23,450 bases of DNA from JBCBEX01 sp039177895 (GCA_039177895.1 JBCDFO010000027.1:1-23450), one strand, 5' to 3'. Shown: positions 1 to 7,872, counted from the stretch's first letter. The notes: generated by a model not told the origin, from the sequence alone. Numbers and translations: made by a program.

Positions 1-2
1 CT

Positions 3-107
3 GCGTGTTGCCGTGCGGCGGTTGTGCTGTGCGGCCGTACTCTCCCGACCGCCATCACGCTTCCTTTGCACCCACCGCAACACAGCCGCACGGCCCCACC
101 GCAACAC
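3..107. repeat. Inverted degenerate heptamer array upstream of the permease gene
   Basis: Two arms (about 3-35 and 73-107) are made of 7-bp-period words related to GTGTTGC on the left and its complement GCAACAC on the right. The core GCCGTGCGGC at 10-19 is matched by its exact complement at 85-94. The right arm ends just before the permease start codon. It is the same style of repeat as the arrays at 7873-7930 and 950-1022. Function is unknown; the arms could form a hairpin between the permease gene and whatever lies upstream. Confidence 0.5.
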
Positions 108-109
108 TC

Positions 110-949
110 ATGGTTGGTCTTCTCCTGCTCACCCTGCGCGAACTGCGCGCGAAGTGGATCGTGGTCGGGCTCTTCGCTGTGGCGACGGTGCTGTGGGTGC
201 TGCTCGCGTCGCTGCTAAACCTCGACGTGGTGGACGGGACGCTGGCGGGATTTCGGATCGCAGGCGGTGAGGTGTCGATGGAGGGCGGGCCGAGTGAGTT
301 GGCGGGCTTTACGGCGCTGGAGCAGATCGTGGTCGTGGTAGAGACCGGCGTGGCGGGAGGTGCTTACTGGCTCGGCATCCTGCTCGCCCTCTTCGCCACG
401 GGTGCGCTCGTGACGAGCCTGATGGAGCGCGGCCAGATCGACCTCACGCTCTCGAAGCCGCTCAGCCGCACGCAGGTGCTCGGCGGGCGCGTGCTCGGCG
501 TGTGGGGCGCGATGCTGGTGCTCTTCACCTACCTCTTCGTGATGGTGTGGCTCGTGATGGCCCTCAAGAGTGGGATCTGGAACCCACGCTTCCTGCTCGC
601 CATCGGCCTCGTCTTCGGGATGTTTGTCACGATGTACGGCGTGACAACGCTCGTGAGCGTGCTCTCCGGCTCGACGGCGCTGGCGCTGATCGTGACCTAC
701 GGCGTCCTCTTCGCGTCGCTGCCGCTGGGCGCGCACTCGCAGCTCGCCCCTGTGCTGTCGCCAGGCTTCCGCGAGGCCTACCTCGCCGCCTACCACCTGC
801 TCCCGAAGTTTCCCGAAGTGACCGGCATCGTGGGCCGCTTCACGCTGCGGCAGGACATCCCGACCTGGTACCCGTTCCTTTCGTCGCTCGGCTTCGGCGC
901 GGTGTGCTACGCGCTGGCGTTTTGGCGATTCGGGAAGAAGGATTTTTAG
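110..949 (+). CDS. ABC-2 family transporter permease
   Basis: This 279-residue integral membrane protein has about six hydrophobic segments: near residues 15-35, 85-105, 135-155, 165-190, 195-215 and a last one before the C-terminus. The stretch LTLSKPLSRTQVLGGRVLG at about residues 112-130 is typical of ABC-2 permeases that work with a separate ATPase. The basic end FGKKDF is also usual for the family. I chose the ATG at 110 because the protein then begins with a short amphipathic stretch followed by the first membrane helix. The upstream in-frame ATG at 5 would add 35 residues encoded by an intergenic repeat array. The matching ATPase is not in the window and is probably encoded just upstream. 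The substrate cannot be told. Confidence 0.82.
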   Translation: MVGLLLLTLRELRAKWIVVGLFAVATVLWVLLASLLNLDVVDGTLAGFRIAGGEVSMEGGPSELAGFTALEQIVVVVETGVAGGAYWLGILLALFATGALVTSLMERGQIDLTLSKPLSRTQVLGGRVLGVWGAMLVLFTYLFVMVWLVMALKSGIWNPRFLLAIGLVFGMFVTMYGVTTLVSVLSGSTALALIVTYGVLFASLPLGAHSQLAPVLSPGFREAYLAAYHLLPKFPEVTGIVGRFTLRQDIPTWYPFLSSLGFGAVCYALAFWRFGKKDF

Positions 950-1022
950 GGCCGTCGGCTATCGGCTTACGGCTGTCAGCTACTTCCTGCTCTGCGAGCC
1001 GACAGCTGAAAGCCGACAGCTC
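950..1022. repeat. Heptamer inverted repeat between convergent genes
   Basis: The whole gap between the permease stop and the stop of the opposing lipoprotein gene consists of 7-bp-period words. On the left these are GCCGTCG, GCTATCG, GCTTACG and GCTGTCA. On the right they are GCCGACA, GCTGAAA, GCCGACA and GCTCTCA (about 997-1021). The two sides are approximate reverse complements and could form a hairpin acting as a bidirectional terminator. No long T-run is present. Confidence 0.6.
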
Positions 1023-1616
1023 TCACACATCCACTAGCCCGAACGTGACGATCACGTCGGCGACCTCGATGCCGGTCTGCTGCATGATGCCCTGGAGGTA
1101 GCCCTTCAGCGACGCCTCGCACTCGTTCTGCACGGCGGGGTCGGTGTCCAGCTTCTCCTGCCCGAAGTCCACGAGCCGGTCGGAGAGGTATTCCAGGATC
1201 TCGACGGCCTCGGCCTCCTCGTTGACGAGCAGCCCGCGGCGCGGATAGGTCACGTCGGAGCGGTTGACGATAGGCTGCTGCACGCGGATAGGCGGCGCGT
1301 CGAAGCGGAGCACGCGCGCTCCGTCGCCGAGGCTGTCGGCGGGGATCAGCGCCATGCTGTAGCCGTCGTTGCGGAAGTCGAGGAAGTACTTGTACGTCAC
1401 GTTCGCATCCACGCGGATCTCGGCGTCGGACTTCAGGAACACGAACGCGCGCTCGCTGACGGTCTCGGTGAACGTCACGTCGAGGTTGAGCTCGGCGAGG
1501 TTGAGCTCGATGAGCGGGGCTACGTCCTCCACGCCGAGCGTGCGGACGAGCCGCTCCTGCTTCTTGCAGCCGACGGCGACGAGCGCGAAGGCGAGGGCAA
1601 CGAGGACGAGACGCAT
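1023..1616 (-). CDS. Lipoprotein, DUF4230-like
   Basis: This 197-residue protein starts with a lipoprotein signal: a hydrophobic stretch at residues 3-15, then a lipobox AVGC with Cys17, then KK. It is therefore probably anchored to a membrane. The mature part has no membrane segment. The region at about residues 60-110, where a predicted beta-strand segment VTYKYFLDF is followed by a sentence-like run ending in PPIRVQQPIV, resembles DUF4230 proteins, a family of unknown function. I judge that match by eye only. The C-terminal part is acidic and helical, and the protein ends in a hydrophobic strand. It converges on the permease gene across a heptamer-repeat gap. Confidence 0.7.
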   Translation of the reverse strand: MRLVLVALAFALVAVGCKKQERLVRTLGVEDVAPLIELNLAELNLDVTFTETVSERAFVFLKSDAEIRVDANVTYKYFLDFRNDGYSMALIPADSLGDGARVLRFDAPPIRVQQPIVNRSDVTYPRRGLLVNEEAEAVEILEYLSDRLVDFGQEKLDTDPAVQNECEASLKGYLQGIMQQTGIEVADVIVTFGLVDV

Positions 1617-1649
1617 GGGACACGAGCGGTGGATCGGTGGGGACAGCGC

Positions 1650-1698
1650 AAAAAATCGGCGCTGCCGAGTCCCCGCACAAGCGGTTTCGGCAGCGCCG
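1650..1698 (-). terminator. Intrinsic terminator of the VOC-family gene
   Basis: A perfect 12-bp stem is formed by CGGCGCTGCCGA at 1657-1668 and TCGGCAGCGCCG at 1687-1698. Read on the minus strand, it is followed directly by ATTTTTTGC (complement of 1650-1656 and adjacent bases). It lies about 40 bp after the stop of the VOC gene and before the start of the DUF4230-like lipoprotein, so it separates those two units. Confidence 0.82.
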
Positions 1699-1738
1699 GG
1701 CTTTCGGGCGAGGCAGGACCTCGATGAACCGGTCAGGC

Positions 1739-2206
1739 TTACGCCATCGCAGCCATCGCCTCCTGCATCTCCTCAGGCGACACGTCCCGGACGTGCGTGG
1801 CGACGGCCCACACGTGCCCGAACGGGTCGATGAGCTTGCCGAAGCGGTCGCCCCAGAACTGGTCCTCGACCGGCATCAATTCGCGCGCACCGAGCTTGAG
1901 CGCCTTCGCGAACGTGGCGTCCACATCCTCGACGTAGACGTGCAGCCCGACGGAGGCCGTGGTGCGCGCCGGGTCGGGCGCTGCCTCGCTGCCGTACTCG
2001 GGGAAGTCGTCCGAGATGTAGAGCTGGGTGCCCCCAATATCGAAGACGGCGTGCATGAGGCGGCCATCGGGGCTGGGCAGGCGCGTGAGCTCGGTAGCCC
2101 CGAAGACCTCGGCGTAGAACGCGAGCGCCTGCTCCGCGCCGTTGACGGTGAGTTGCGGCGCGACGACGCTGGTGCCTTCAGGAACGGGCTGGACGGACGT
2201 AAACAT
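1739..2206 (-). CDS. VOC-family (PhnB/glyoxalase-like) protein
   Basis: This 155-residue protein has the layout of the PhnB-like subgroup of the vicinal-oxygen-chelate superfamily. An N-terminal beta-alpha half contains ALAFYAEVFGATEL at about residues 27-40. It is followed by GRLMHAVFDIGGTQLYISDD at about 48-67 and a second half with a strand at VGLHVYVEDVD. The end has WGDRFGKLIDPFGHVWAVATH (about 118-138), the signature of this subgroup. Members are cytosolic; many have no known substrate, so I assign none. The ATG at 2206 gives the usual family length. It is a single gene with its own terminator at 1650-1698. Confidence 0.88.
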   Translation of the reverse strand: MFTSVQPVPEGTSVVAPQLTVNGAEQALAFYAEVFGATELTRLPSPDGRLMHAVFDIGGTQLYISDDFPEYGSEAAPDPARTTASVGLHVYVEDVDATFAKALKLGARELMPVEDQFWGDRFGKLIDPFGHVWAVATHVRDVSPEEMQEAMAAMA

Positions 2207-2342
2207 GGGAAGCCTCAGGGAATGGGTTGGGATGGAGTTGATTTTGCACTCTAGTGAGGGGCGCTTGGCGCCCTCGGGTGCAACATCCGACCCCCTGAGT
2301 GACCCCTATCTGTCACCCCCTATATCCCTGGTACCGATTTCT

Positions 2343-2774
2343 TTACGCGGCGGCGAGCGCCACCTCCCAGCGCTCCCCGTTGACCTCGCAGGAGGCGGTG
2401 ATCGTGGCTGTCTTTTCGAGCAGCTTCGAGACAGAGCAGTACTTCTCCAGGCTCAACTGGACGGCGCGCACGACCTTCGCCGGGTCGAGGTCACCCGTGA
2501 GGGTGTAGTGCGCGTGCAGGGCGGTGTACTCGGAGTAGGTGCCCATCGTCTCGCGCGTAGCATCCACGTCAGCGACGAACGACGTCACAGTCTGCCGCCC
2601 CTTTTCGAGGATGTCCACGATGTCGATCCCGCTGCACGCGCCCATCGCCGTCACGAGGAGTTGCATCGGGCTCGCCGCCTGCGCCTTCGCGCCGTCGATC
2701 TCTACGGTGTGGCCCTCCTTGGTGGTGGCGCGAAAATGATGACCCGCGAGGCGTTCGACACGGTAGGACGGCAT
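2343..2774 (-). CDS. OsmC-family peroxiredoxin-like protein
   Basis: This 143-residue protein matches the OsmC/YhfA-like family, small cytosolic dimers that reduce organic hydroperoxides with paired cysteines or have related roles. The first Cys lies in MGACSGIDIVDIL (Cys48) at the start of the long central helix. A second lies in LEKYCSVSKLL (about residue 111), the usual position of the second catalytic Cys. The N-terminal domain has SPMQLLVTAMGAC, a conserved OsmC motif. I place the start at 2774 (MPSYRVERL), which gives the usual length; longer upstream frames run into the divergent gene. It is divergently transcribed from the YdeI-like gene with about 68 bp between the starts. Confidence 0.9.
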   Translation of the reverse strand: MPSYRVERLAGHHFRATTKEGHTVEIDGAKAQAASPMQLLVTAMGACSGIDIVDILEKGRQTVTSFVADVDATRETMGTYSEYTALHAHYTLTGDLDPAKVVRAVQLSLEKYCSVSKLLEKTATITASCEVNGERWEVALAAA

Positions 2775-2842
2775 GGGTAGTGGGGGATGTGAACGGAGTC
2801 GATGCGGTAAGTTCTCGAATTGCCTTTGCTCCTGCACGCCGC

Positions 2843-3448
2843 ATGCCGATGCCTTCCGCCCTCGACACCGCCGACCGCGTCGAAGTAACCAGCCGTGCTG
2901 CCTGGCGCGCGTGGCTAGCGGCCCACCACACGCAGCCGGACGGCATCTGGCTCGTGACCTACAAAAAGCACACGGGCGTGCGCTATGTGGACTACGATAG
3001 CATCGTCGAGGAAGCGCTCTGCTTCGGCTGGATCGACAGCCTCCCGCGCAAGCTCGACGCGGACCGCACGATGCTCTACGTCTCACCGCGCAAAACCGGC
3101 AGCATCTGGTCGGGGCTCAACAAGCGCCGCATCAAAGCGCTGGAGGCGAATGGTCTCATGACCGACATCGGCCGCGCCAAGATCGAGGCCGCGAAAGTCG
3201 ATGGGTCGTGGACGCTCTACGACGAGGTCGAGGCCCTAGTCGTCCCGGATGACCTCGCTGCTGCGCTCGCTGTCAACCCCATCGCCCAGAACGCCTTCGA
3301 CGGGTTCAGCGCCTCGTCGAAGAAGGGCGTGCTGTGGTGGATTAAGTCGGCGAAGCGCGACGCGACGCGGGCCAAGCGAATCGCCGAGACGGTGCGGCTA
3401 GCCGCGCTCGGCGTCGTGGCGAACACGCCCATGGCACGCGGGCGGTAG
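2843..3448 (+). CDS. YdeI/OmdA-family protein
   Basis: This protein of about 201 residues belongs to the YdeI/OmpD-associated (OmdA) family, sometimes called bacteriocin-protection proteins. Seen here are DGIWLVTYKKHTG and DYDSIVEEALCFGWIDS in the N-terminal half, then SPRKTGSIWSGLNKRR, and a basic C-terminal helix containing WWIKSAKRDATRAKRI. All are in the family order. The molecular function is not established. Two starts (2843 and 2849) fit equally well; an ATG at 2780 is possible but would add an atypical N-terminal stretch overlapping the promoter region shared with the OsmC gene. The stop codon lies inside an 18-bp tandem repeat. Confidence 0.85.
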   Translation: MPMPSALDTADRVEVTSRAAWRAWLAAHHTQPDGIWLVTYKKHTGVRYVDYDSIVEEALCFGWIDSLPRKLDADRTMLYVSPRKTGSIWSGLNKRRIKALEANGLMTDIGRAKIEAAKVDGSWTLYDEVEALVVPDDLAAALAVNPIAQNAFDGFSASSKKGVLWWIKSAKRDATRAKRIAETVRLAALGVVANTPMARGR

Positions 3449-3480
3449 CGCTCAGGCGAACAGTAGCGCTCAGGCGAACG
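3445..3480. repeat. 18-bp tandem duplication covering two convergent stop codons
   Basis: GTAGCGCTCAGGCGAAC plus one base occurs twice head to tail (3445-3462 and 3463-3480), differing only in the last base. Each copy contains a TAG in frame with the YdeI-like gene and a TCA (TGA on the minus strand) in frame with the DoxX gene. Because 18 is a multiple of three, both genes have a tandem spare stop. Confidence 0.85.
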
Positions 3481-3913
3481 AGAGCGAGCGGCGCTGCGGC
3501 GGGGCCAGGAAGCGGTCGAGGCCGAAGCGCCCGCTGCCGGTCAGCATCGTGCAGAGGAACACGGCACCGTAGAGCAGCGCCATCTCCTTGTCGCCGAACG
3601 GGTCGCCTGCATGCGCGCCGAAGGCCGCCACGGCCATCGTGACGACGAGGAAGAACGAGGCGGGGCGCGTCAGCAGCCCGAGCGCCACGAGCACGCCGCC
3701 GGCCAATTCCGCGAGGCCCGCCATCCACGCGAACAGCGTCGGGGCCGGGAAACCCAGGCCTGCTGTCGCCTCGATGAAACCCTCGGAGGGCGGCACCTTG
3801 CCGAGCCCGTGTGCGAAGGCCATCGCTAGTCCTGCGAACACGCGGAGGACGAGCAGGCCGAGGCCGACGGCAAGGGAGCGTTCGGAAGCGAAGAGCAGCG
3901 TGCGGAGTTGCAT
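3470..3913 (-). CDS. DoxX-family membrane protein
   Basis: This 147-residue protein has four hydrophobic segments (about residues 14-35, 58-80, 84-102 and 110-128), as in DoxX/DoxD proteins. GLLVLRVFAGLAMAFAHGLGKV near the start and AGLAELAGGVLVALGLLTRPAS in the middle are typical of the family. Members sit in the cytoplasmic membrane and have been linked to redox or oxidative stress functions, but no specific reaction can be assigned. The ATG at 3913 gives the usual length. It converges on the YdeI-like gene with only a tandem 18-bp repeat between them. Confidence 0.87.
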   Translation of the reverse strand: MQLRTLLFASERSLAVGLGLLVLRVFAGLAMAFAHGLGKVPPSEGFIEATAGLGFPAPTLFAWMAGLAELAGGVLVALGLLTRPASFFLVVTMAVAAFGAHAGDPFGDKEMALLYGAVFLCTMLTGSGRFGLDRFLAPPQRRSLSFA

Positions 3914-3984
3914 GACGCGAGACGTGTGGTGGTGATAGCCGTCTGCTTACGCGCTGGACGCACGCTCGGCTCCCACCCGCGCCG

Positions 3985-4392
3985 TCACGCCTTCCGCATC
4001 CAGGCGTTGGTCACCTTCTCGAAGCCGAGGCGGCGGTAGAACCCCGCCGAGATGTCGGAGTCGCGGAGGATGAGTTCGGTTCCCTTGCAGCGCTCCAGCA
4101 CCTGATCGATGAGCTGGCGTCCGACGCCCGCGCCCTGCACGTCGGGCTCGACGGCGAGGTCGCACAGGAACGAGAAGTGCGCGCCGTCGGTGAGGACGCG
4201 CGCGAGGCCGACGAGCCGGTTGCCCATCCAGGCCCCGAGCACGAGCGACGACTGCTCGAACATGCGGGCGAGTTGCTCCGGGCTGCCGGTGGGGCGCACG
4301 AGCGGCGCACGGCGGTAGAGCGTGGCGACGCGGGCCGGCGTGATGCCGTCGAGGCCCTCGCGGATTTCGATGGCGGTGAGCGTCTGGGGCAT
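3985..4392 (-). CDS. GNAT-family N-acetyltransferase
   Basis: This 135-residue single-domain protein is a GNAT acyl-CoA-dependent N-acetyltransferase. Motif A is DLAVEPDVQGAGVGRQLIDQV (about residues 78-98), with the acetyl-CoA pyrophosphate-binding loop Q-G-A-G-V-G. A preceding strand pair holds LVGLARVLTDG. The C-terminal part has SAGFYRRLGFEKV, the usual motif B region. The acceptor substrate is not predictable. The start at 4392 is the first ATG that gives a complete N-terminal strand; upstream lies a heptamer-repeat gap. Confidence 0.88.
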   Translation of the reverse strand: MPQTLTAIEIREGLDGITPARVATLYRRAPLVRPTGSPEQLARMFEQSSLVLGAWMGNRLVGLARVLTDGAHFSFLCDLAVEPDVQGAGVGRQLIDQVLERCKGTELILRDSDISAGFYRRLGFEKVTNAWMRKA

Positions 4393-4399
4393 GGCGGTG

Positions 4400-4539
4400 T
4401 TGGCTATGGGCTGTCAGCTATTGGCTACCGGCGGTGCTGTGCACGGCTTGGAGTATGCGGCTCTGAAAGATAGGACGCGGCTCTCTGTCAGCGGCTTTCG
4501 TCGCAGCGCAAAGCCCCGAGGGCTGATAGCCGATAGCCT
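4400..4539. repeat. Heptamer inverted arms between GNAT and ABC ATPase genes
   Basis: The left arm at 4400-4430 is built of words such as TTGGCTA, TGGGCTG, TCAGCTA and TTGGCTA. The right arm at about 4520-4539 (GGCTGATAGCCGATAGCC) is an approximate reverse complement of it and abuts the stop codon of the ABC ATPase gene. A smaller hairpin, GGCTTT/AAAGCC, lies at 4493-4515. The words are those of the repeat at 950-1022 and of the array inside icmF. Confidence 0.55.
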
Positions 4540-5556
4540 TTACCCCTCCTCCACCCACCGCCAGCGGTCGGCGCGCACGGCGAGGCGCTCGGGCACGGCG
4601 GTGTCAGGGTCCACCCAGAGCCGCAGCGTAGTGTCACCGACCTCGACATCCCACTCGCTGTAGGTGCCGAGGAACTGGCGGGCCCGCAGCCGCACCGACA
4701 CCGCACCCGGCTCGTCGGGCGACGCGAGGCGCAGATGCTCCGGCCGCACCGCGAGCACCTGTCCTGGTGGCGGCGCTTCCTTGGCAAGGCGGGCAGCAAG
4801 ATCTGTGTTCTCAACGATGTTGGCCCCGCCGAGAAAGCGCGCGACGTAGGCGGTGCGCGGCGTGCGATAGAGGTCTTCCGGCGCACCCATCTCCACGATC
4901 TGCCCGGCGCGCATGACAGCGATCCGGTCGGCGAGCGCGAGCGCCTCTTGCTGGTCGTGGGTGACGTAGAGGCTCGTCGTGCCGAGGCTGGGGAGCAGCG
5001 CCTTGAGTTGGCGGCGCGTGGCCTCGCGGAGCGCCTGGTCGAGGTTCGAGAGCGGCTCGTCGAAGAGCAGCACCGCGGGGGCAACGGCGAGGGCGCGGGC
5101 GAGCGCGACGCGCTGCTGCTGCCCACCCGAGAGCTGCGTCACGGGCTTCGCCTCCAGCCCGTCGAGTTCGACGCGGGCGAGCGCCTCAGCGACGCGGGCC
5201 CGGCGTTCCGTGCGCGACACCTTGCGGACGCGCAGGCCATACTCGACGTTCTCCCCCACCGTCATCGTCGGGAAGAGGGCGTAGCTCTGGAAGACCATCG
5301 CCGAGGGCCGCTGCTGCGGCGGCAACGTGGTCACGTCGCGCCCACCCACCGCGATCTGTCCGGCATCCGGCGTCTCGAAGCCGCCGACGAGCCGCAGCAG
5401 CGTCGTCTTCCCGCAGCCGCTCGGGCCGAGAAGCGCCACGAGCGAGCCCGCGGGTACGTCGAGCGAGACGGCGTCCACCGCCGTGAGCGCGCCGTAGCGC
5501 TTGGTGACGGATGTGATTTGGATAGCGGACGAAGCCGACGTGGGCGAGGTGGACAT
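4540..5556 (-). CDS. ABC transporter ATP-binding protein, PotA/FbpC-like
   Basis: This 338-residue ATPase subunit resembles those of ABC importers of the spermidine/putrescine, ferric iron or sulfate group. It has a complete set of motifs: Walker A GPSGCGKTT at residues 44-52, Q-loop VFQSYALFP with Gln90, signature LSGGQQQR at 142-149, Walker B LLFDEP at 163-168, D-loop SNLD and switch His200 in VTHDQQEA. After about residue 240 comes a TOBE-like domain (VLAVRPEHLRL then RARQFLGTYSEWDVEVG), which the PotA/FbpC/MalK group carries. The start at 5556 leaves a short Ser/Thr-rich leader; an in-frame start at 5598 is less likely. No permease or binding-protein gene is adjacent, so the substrate is unknown. 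Confidence 0.9.
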   Translation of the reverse strand: MSTSPTSASSAIQITSVTKRYGALTAVDAVSLDVPAGSLVALLGPSGCGKTTLLRLVGGFETPDAGQIAVGGRDVTTLPPQQRPSAMVFQSYALFPTMTVGENVEYGLRVRKVSRTERRARVAEALARVELDGLEAKPVTQLSGGQQQRVALARALAVAPAVLLFDEPLSNLDQALREATRRQLKALLPSLGTTSLYVTHDQQEALALADRIAVMRAGQIVEMGAPEDLYRTPRTAYVARFLGGANIVENTDLAARLAKEAPPPGQVLAVRPEHLRLASPDEPGAVSVRLRARQFLGTYSEWDVEVGDTTLRLWVDPDTAVPERLAVRADRWRWVEEG

Positions 5557-5580
5557 GGCGACGAAACTACGAGGCAGGCA

Positions 5581-5619
5581 ACGAAAGCGGGGGCGCACGG
5601 TCTTGCCGTACGCCCCCGC
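5581..5619 (-). terminator. Terminator after sucC
   Basis: GCGGGGGCG (5587-5595) pairs with CGCCCCCGC (5611-5619). Inside it ACGG pairs with CCGT across one mismatch, leaving a 5-nt loop. On the minus strand the stem is followed by TTTCGTTG. It lies some 20 bp after the sucC stop and before the start of the ABC ATPase gene, so it probably ends the sucC transcript. Confidence 0.68.
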
Positions 5620-5640
5620 GTCAGACTGGGTGGTGATCGC

Positions 5641-6810
5641 TTACGCGAGTGCCTTCGTCACCTTGTCAGCGGCCTCCTGCAGGCGGATCGCCGATTCGAG
5701 TTCGAGACCCGAGTCGTTCAGGATTGCCATGCCTTCCTCGGCGTTCGTGCCCTGGAGACGGACGATCAGCGGCACGTTGATGTCCACGTTCTTCGCGGCC
5801 TCCACGACGCCGTTCGCCACGCGGTCGCAGCGCACGATGCCGCCGAAGATGTTGACGAGGATCGCCTTCACGTTCGGGTCCTTGAGGATGATGCGGAAGC
5901 CCGCCTCTACGGTCTGCGCGTTCGCGCCGCCGCCCACGTCCAGGAAGTTGGCGGGCTCGCCGCCTGCGAGCTTGATGATGTCCATCGTCGCCATCGCGAG
6001 GCCCGCACCGTTGACCATGCAGCCGACGTTGCCGTCGAGCTTGATGTAGTTGAGGTGGTTCTCCGAGGCCTCGACTTCGAGCGGGTCCTCCTCGTGGACG
6101 TCGCGCAGCGCGGCGGTGTCCTTGTGGCGGAAGAGCGCGTTGTCGTCGATGTTGATCTTCGCGTCGAGCGCGATCACGTCGCCGTCCTCGTTGAGGATGA
6201 GCGGGTTGATCTCGGCGATGCTCGCGTCCTCGGCCTCGTAGGCCTTGTAGAGCGCGGTCACGAACTTGACGGCCTGCTTGAACGCCTTGCCCTCGAAGCC
6301 GAGGCGGAACGCGACCTCGCGCGCCTGGAAGGGCTGCAGCCCCATCCCGGGCTCGACCCAGACCTTGACGATCTTCTCGGGGTTCGTCGCCGCGACCTCC
6401 TCGATCTCGACGCCGCCCTCGGCCGACGCCATGATGACGTTCATCGACTTCGCGCGGTCGAGCGTGACGCCGACGTAGTACTCGTGCGCGATGTCCTCGG
6501 CGGCCGTGATGAGCACCTTGCGGACGAGCTGGCCTTCTTCGCCAGTCTGGGGCGTGACGAGCTGCATCCCGAGGATCGCCTCAGCCTTCCCCTGCACGTC
6601 GTCGATGGACGGGCAGAACTTCACGCCGCCACCCTTGCCGCGCCCCCCCGCGTGGATCTGCGCCTTGACGACGAACTGCTCGACGCCGTCGGCCTGCATC
6701 GTCTTCGCGGCAGCAACGGCCTCCTCGACCGTGTTGGCGACGAGGCCGCGCTGCACGGCGACGCCGTACTTGGCGAGGATGTCCTTGGCCTGGTACTCGT
6801 GGATTTTCAT
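5641..6810 (-). CDS. sucC: Succinate--CoA ligase (ADP-forming) subunit beta
   Basis: This 389-residue protein, the usual length, makes succinate and ATP (or GTP) from succinyl-CoA in the TCA cycle together with SucD. The start MKIHEYQAKDILAKYGV is diagnostic. An ATP-grasp domain follows with KAQIHAGGRGKGGGVK at about residues 47-62, AEINPL near 200 and LDAKINIDDNALFRH. The C-terminal domain contains KLDGNVGCMVNGAGLAMATM, then NFLDVGGGA and NIFGGIVRCDRVA, which contact the alpha subunit. The upstream frame to 6942 is not protein-like, so I use the ATG at 6810. No sucD lies next to it; it is probably elsewhere. A terminator follows at 5581-5619. Confidence 0.96.
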   Translation of the reverse strand: MKIHEYQAKDILAKYGVAVQRGLVANTVEEAVAAAKTMQADGVEQFVVKAQIHAGGRGKGGGVKFCPSIDDVQGKAEAILGMQLVTPQTGEEGQLVRKVLITAAEDIAHEYYVGVTLDRAKSMNVIMASAEGGVEIEEVAATNPEKIVKVWVEPGMGLQPFQAREVAFRLGFEGKAFKQAVKFVTALYKAYEAEDASIAEINPLILNEDGDVIALDAKINIDDNALFRHKDTAALRDVHEEDPLEVEASENHLNYIKLDGNVGCMVNGAGLAMATMDIIKLAGGEPANFLDVGGGANAQTVEAGFRIILKDPNVKAILVNIFGGIVRCDRVANGVVEAAKNVDINVPLIVRLQGTNAEEGMAILNDSGLELESAIRLQEAADKVTKALA

Positions 6811-6923
6811 GGGGCGGAAGTGGCTAGCGGGGTAGAAAAGCGGTTGCGAGAAGCTACGCAGGCAGAGGAAGACGGCAGAAGGAAGACGTGCGAAGTCTGC
6901 GGCGAAACGACCGCCGCGCTCGC

Positions 6924-7823
6924 TCACCCCCCCGCGATCCATCGGACCTGATACAGGGCCAGCCGCAGCATCATCCCCGCGATGACGCGCTCGCCGGAGA
7001 GCAGGTCGGTGCCGTCGTGCGCGAGCCAGGGGCTCGGGACCGCCAGACCGTGCTCGGACAGGTTGGCGACGACCGTGAGCAGGCCGGTCTCCGGGGTCCC
7101 CCGCTGGAACGTGAAAACGTGGTCGTTGCCTGCGTGGAAAAATGCCGTGGGGGTATCACCGAGGGCGGGCGTCGCGGCACGGAGTTGGGCGAAGCGAGCG
7201 AGCGCGTGAACGAGCCGGTGCGGGATCGTACCGGGTGTCTCGCGTTCGGCTGCGCGGTCCCAGTCGAATTCCGGGCGGTGGGCGAAGCGGCTGTCGCCTG
7301 CGGTGACGGGGTCGCGGCGGTAGCGGTAGTCGTTCGTCATCCCGATCTCGTCGCCGAGGTAGACGAGCGGAAAGCCGCCCGCGCTGTAGGTGACCGCGTG
7401 GATGAGTTCGAGGCGGGCGAGCGCGTCGTCGAGGAGGCGTTCGCCCTGTAGATGCATGGGGGCCTCCTGCAGCGCCTCCTCCACGCCGATCAGCGACGCG
7501 GCCATGCCCGAAATGCGCATGTCCTGCGTCTCGGGGTTGTAGTTGAACGGCAGGCCTCGCGCGAAGCTGCCAGGGAAGTGACCGGTGTAGAGCGCGTTCA
7601 GGAAGCGCCGGTGCTCGAAGGCGTTGATGCCGAGGTCGTAGTCCTGGCCGTAGAGGCGGTTGAGCAGGTCGTGGAGCCGCGCGAACTCGCGCTCGACGCG
7701 GGCCTGCACGGCAGCGCGCTCAGACTTGGGGGCGCTCTTCGGGATGAGGGCTTTCAGGCGCGGCCACAGCGCGGCGAGGGTGCGGTCGGGGTCTTTGCGC
7801 AGCGCAGCACCATCGAGGGGCAT
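6924..7823 (-). pseudogene. Amylosucrase remnant lacking the catalytic middle
   Basis: The open frame encodes 299 residues, whereas amylosucrases (GH13_4; they build alpha-1,4-glucan from sucrose) have about 630-650. Residues 1 to about 63 resemble the helical N-terminal domain (REFARLHDLLNRLYG). From about residue 64 the sequence is the C-terminal third: GINAFEHRRFLN, FPGSFARGLPFNYNPET, DMRISGMAASLIG, GGFPLVYLGDEIGMTNDY, then DSRFAHRP and the C-terminal beta domain. The roughly 340 residues between them are missing. They would hold the catalytic Asp nucleophile, the Glu acid/base and the HDD motif. The junction near 7632-7645 keeps the reading frame. I infer an in-frame deletion that abolishes catalysis; an assembly error is the alternative. 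It stands alone, divergent from the pectinacetylesterase gene. Confidence 0.82.
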
Positions 7824-7872
7824 GGGGCTGGTGTTACTTCACAGCAATTCTGTCGGGATCGGCGTCACAGCA

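Noticed and set aside
2256..2275. Hairpin GAGGGGCGC/GCGCCCTC as a terminator of the OsmC gene
   Set aside because: The stem has a bulge and no T-run on either strand; too weak to list.
4735..6951. A 738-codon open frame on the + strand opposite the ABC ATPase and sucC
   Set aside because: It is antisense to two clearly recognised genes, crosses their boundary, and its translation is an Arg/Asp/Val/Leu-rich string without domains. It arises from GC-rich third positions.
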